Positions 62,973 through 64,000 of a stretch of 64,000 bases of DNA are shown here, piece by piece (the first letter of the stretch is position 1; each line of letters opens with the position of its first letter). Under the pieces are notes generated by a model. The model did not search any database, was not told the origin of the DNA, and saw only the letters and a list, made by a program, of their open reading frames with translations. The stretch is from the NCBI RefSeq assembly GCF_002078875.1, contig NC_034414.1, positions 29,582,450-29,646,449 of the forward strand, written 5' to 3'. The position numbers were made by a program, and so were the translations under genes. The DNA comes from Numida meleagris (lineage: Eukaryota > Chordata > Aves > Galliformes > Numididae).

Positions 62973-64000
62973 CTAGAAAACAAAGATTAAGTCCGAAGAA
63001 TTCACAGCAGGAAAAAAAATCCATAAAAGAAAAGAAACAACAATGTGGCTTTTTCACTCCGAGTAAATATAGACGTTAAGCTACTGGCAGCATCATGTTG
63101 AAGGGGTGCGAATACTGTGGTTTTTGACTGGATAGCTTTAGCAGGGTGAAAGGGTTTGCCAAACCATCCAGTAGTTACAGTTACTGGAGATCATGTTCTT
63201 CAATGTGAGGTTAAGGCACTTGATTGCAACCTACTGACCGAATAGTGCTGTGGGAAACTGTACCTTGTCTCTACTCCACTGATTGCTGCTTTGATCACCA
63301 TCAGCCGCTGCACATCTCCCAACAACAACCCCCCTTTTCCTTCCTTCTCTAGTTGTGTGACTTGGATCCCTTCTTTCTTTGACTATCTGCATAAATGCCC
63401 TTCTTCTTCTAACCTGTAGTGCTAAAATTCCTTTTATTTTTTTTCATGGGAATAAAGCCAACTGACTTCAGCTAGTTTGCTAGTTTAGCAGAGAGACTAC
63501 CAAATTTTTGGAAAGTGTCAGCATAAATTATAGTTTTCATGCAGTTTCAAATTTCATGCAAACAAAAAATACATTTTTTGGGGGGAAATTTTGTACACAA
63601 GCATTTAACAACTACGTTCTTCTTTCCTATTCTTACTTTTTTTGCCAGTTAAGAGGATGACTGTAAGGATTGTTACATGTCAGACCAAACTATTGCTTGG
63701 CTTTATAGTCTGAATTGGTTTCTGACTCATTTAATACTCTCCCACATAGTTCCTAATGGGAATTATAAAGCTGTACATGCAAATATGCCAAAGAAATATA
63801 TCCAAGATACTGTTTCTATCTTTAAACCAGCTACTGAACTTGACTGCTTTACGCACATCCTGAGAGATGTGTCATCAGCACTAACCAATGCTTACTCCTT
63901 TTTGTTATCTGACCATTCCTCTTTCTGTGCTTGTCTTCTCTTTGTAAACTGCAAATACAGGTACCCGGAAACATCTCAGTACTCTCTGAAGTAAGCAAAC
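62973..64000. other. right-hand end of window, no gene recognised
   Basis: The sequence is AT-rich and unique. A 105-codon plus-strand frame at 63677-63994 has no motif or family resemblance that I can see. If GARIN2 has a first exon, it lies beyond the window. Confidence 0.5.

Noticed and set aside
63677..63994. 105-codon plus-strand ORF at the window end
   Set aside because: No family resemblance, no splice-site support and mixed composition. It is compatible with chance.
1..64000. CRISPR arrays, operons, riboswitches, phage or plasmid features
   Set aside because: The window is vertebrate nuclear DNA with spliced genes and LINEs. No regularly spaced repeats or prokaryotic gene arrangement were seen.

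Overview
This is vertebrate nuclear DNA, almost certainly from a bird. It is AT-rich, its genes are split by GT-AG introns, and there is one strong CpG island. The recognisable interspersed repeats are mostly CR1 LINEs with the avian 3' end (ATTCTATGAT-type tails), with no Alu or L1. A solo endogenous-retrovirus LTR of a type common in birds and one MIR-like fossil are also present. I cannot name the species.

Two protein-coding genes are readable, both on the minus strand. (1) PALS1 (MPP5) fills roughly 1-37.6 kb. Only its 5' part is here: a GC-rich candidate exon 1 in the CpG island (about 37.42-37.6 kb), a ~24.6 kb first intron, a 5'UTR/start-codon exon at 12.26-12.77 kb, and exons at 6.30-6.51 kb, 0.81-0.89 kb and 1-71. 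Together these encode the first ~241 residues: the PAR6-binding N-terminus and the L27 pair. PDZ, SH3 and guanylate-kinase domains lie off the left edge. (2) GARIN2 (FAM71D) lies between about 48.7 and 55.1 kb, possibly with a 5' microexon at 62.94-62.97 kb. Five coding exons join in phase, and a candidate sixth would finish a 297-residue protein. Having both genes on one strand, GARIN2 upstream of PALS1, agrees with the mammalian order GPHN-GARIN2-PALS1 as I remember it.

Layout: 1-12.8 kb holds PALS1 coding exons and introns, with one CR1 at 11.05 kb. 12.8-37.4 kb is PALS1 intron 1, with a possible alternative first exon at 18.5 kb and old CR1 pieces at 25.2 and 29.8-30.3 kb. 37.0-37.8 kb is the CpG-island promoter. 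37.8-48.7 kb is intergenic, with a solo LTR at 42.63-43.20 kb, a perfect hairpin at 44.25 kb and the MIR fossil at 47.15 kb. 48.7-55.1 kb is GARIN2, invaded in antisense by a dead CR1 reverse-transcriptase copy at 50.5-52.1 kb. 55.1-64 kb is repeat-rich upstream or intronic DNA with three more CR1 copies and a (TTTTA)n array.

The two genes have no evident functional link: PALS1 is a polarity scaffold of the Crumbs complex, and GARIN2 is a RAB2-interacting protein family member with testis/sperm roles. I found no convincing novel multi-gene system. The points most worth checking are the overlapping upstream ORFs in the PALS1 leader, a 13-bp triplicate of MYB-like sites at the PALS1 promoter, the alternative PALS1 first exon, the short basic GARIN2 tail, and two unexplained protein-like ORFs.
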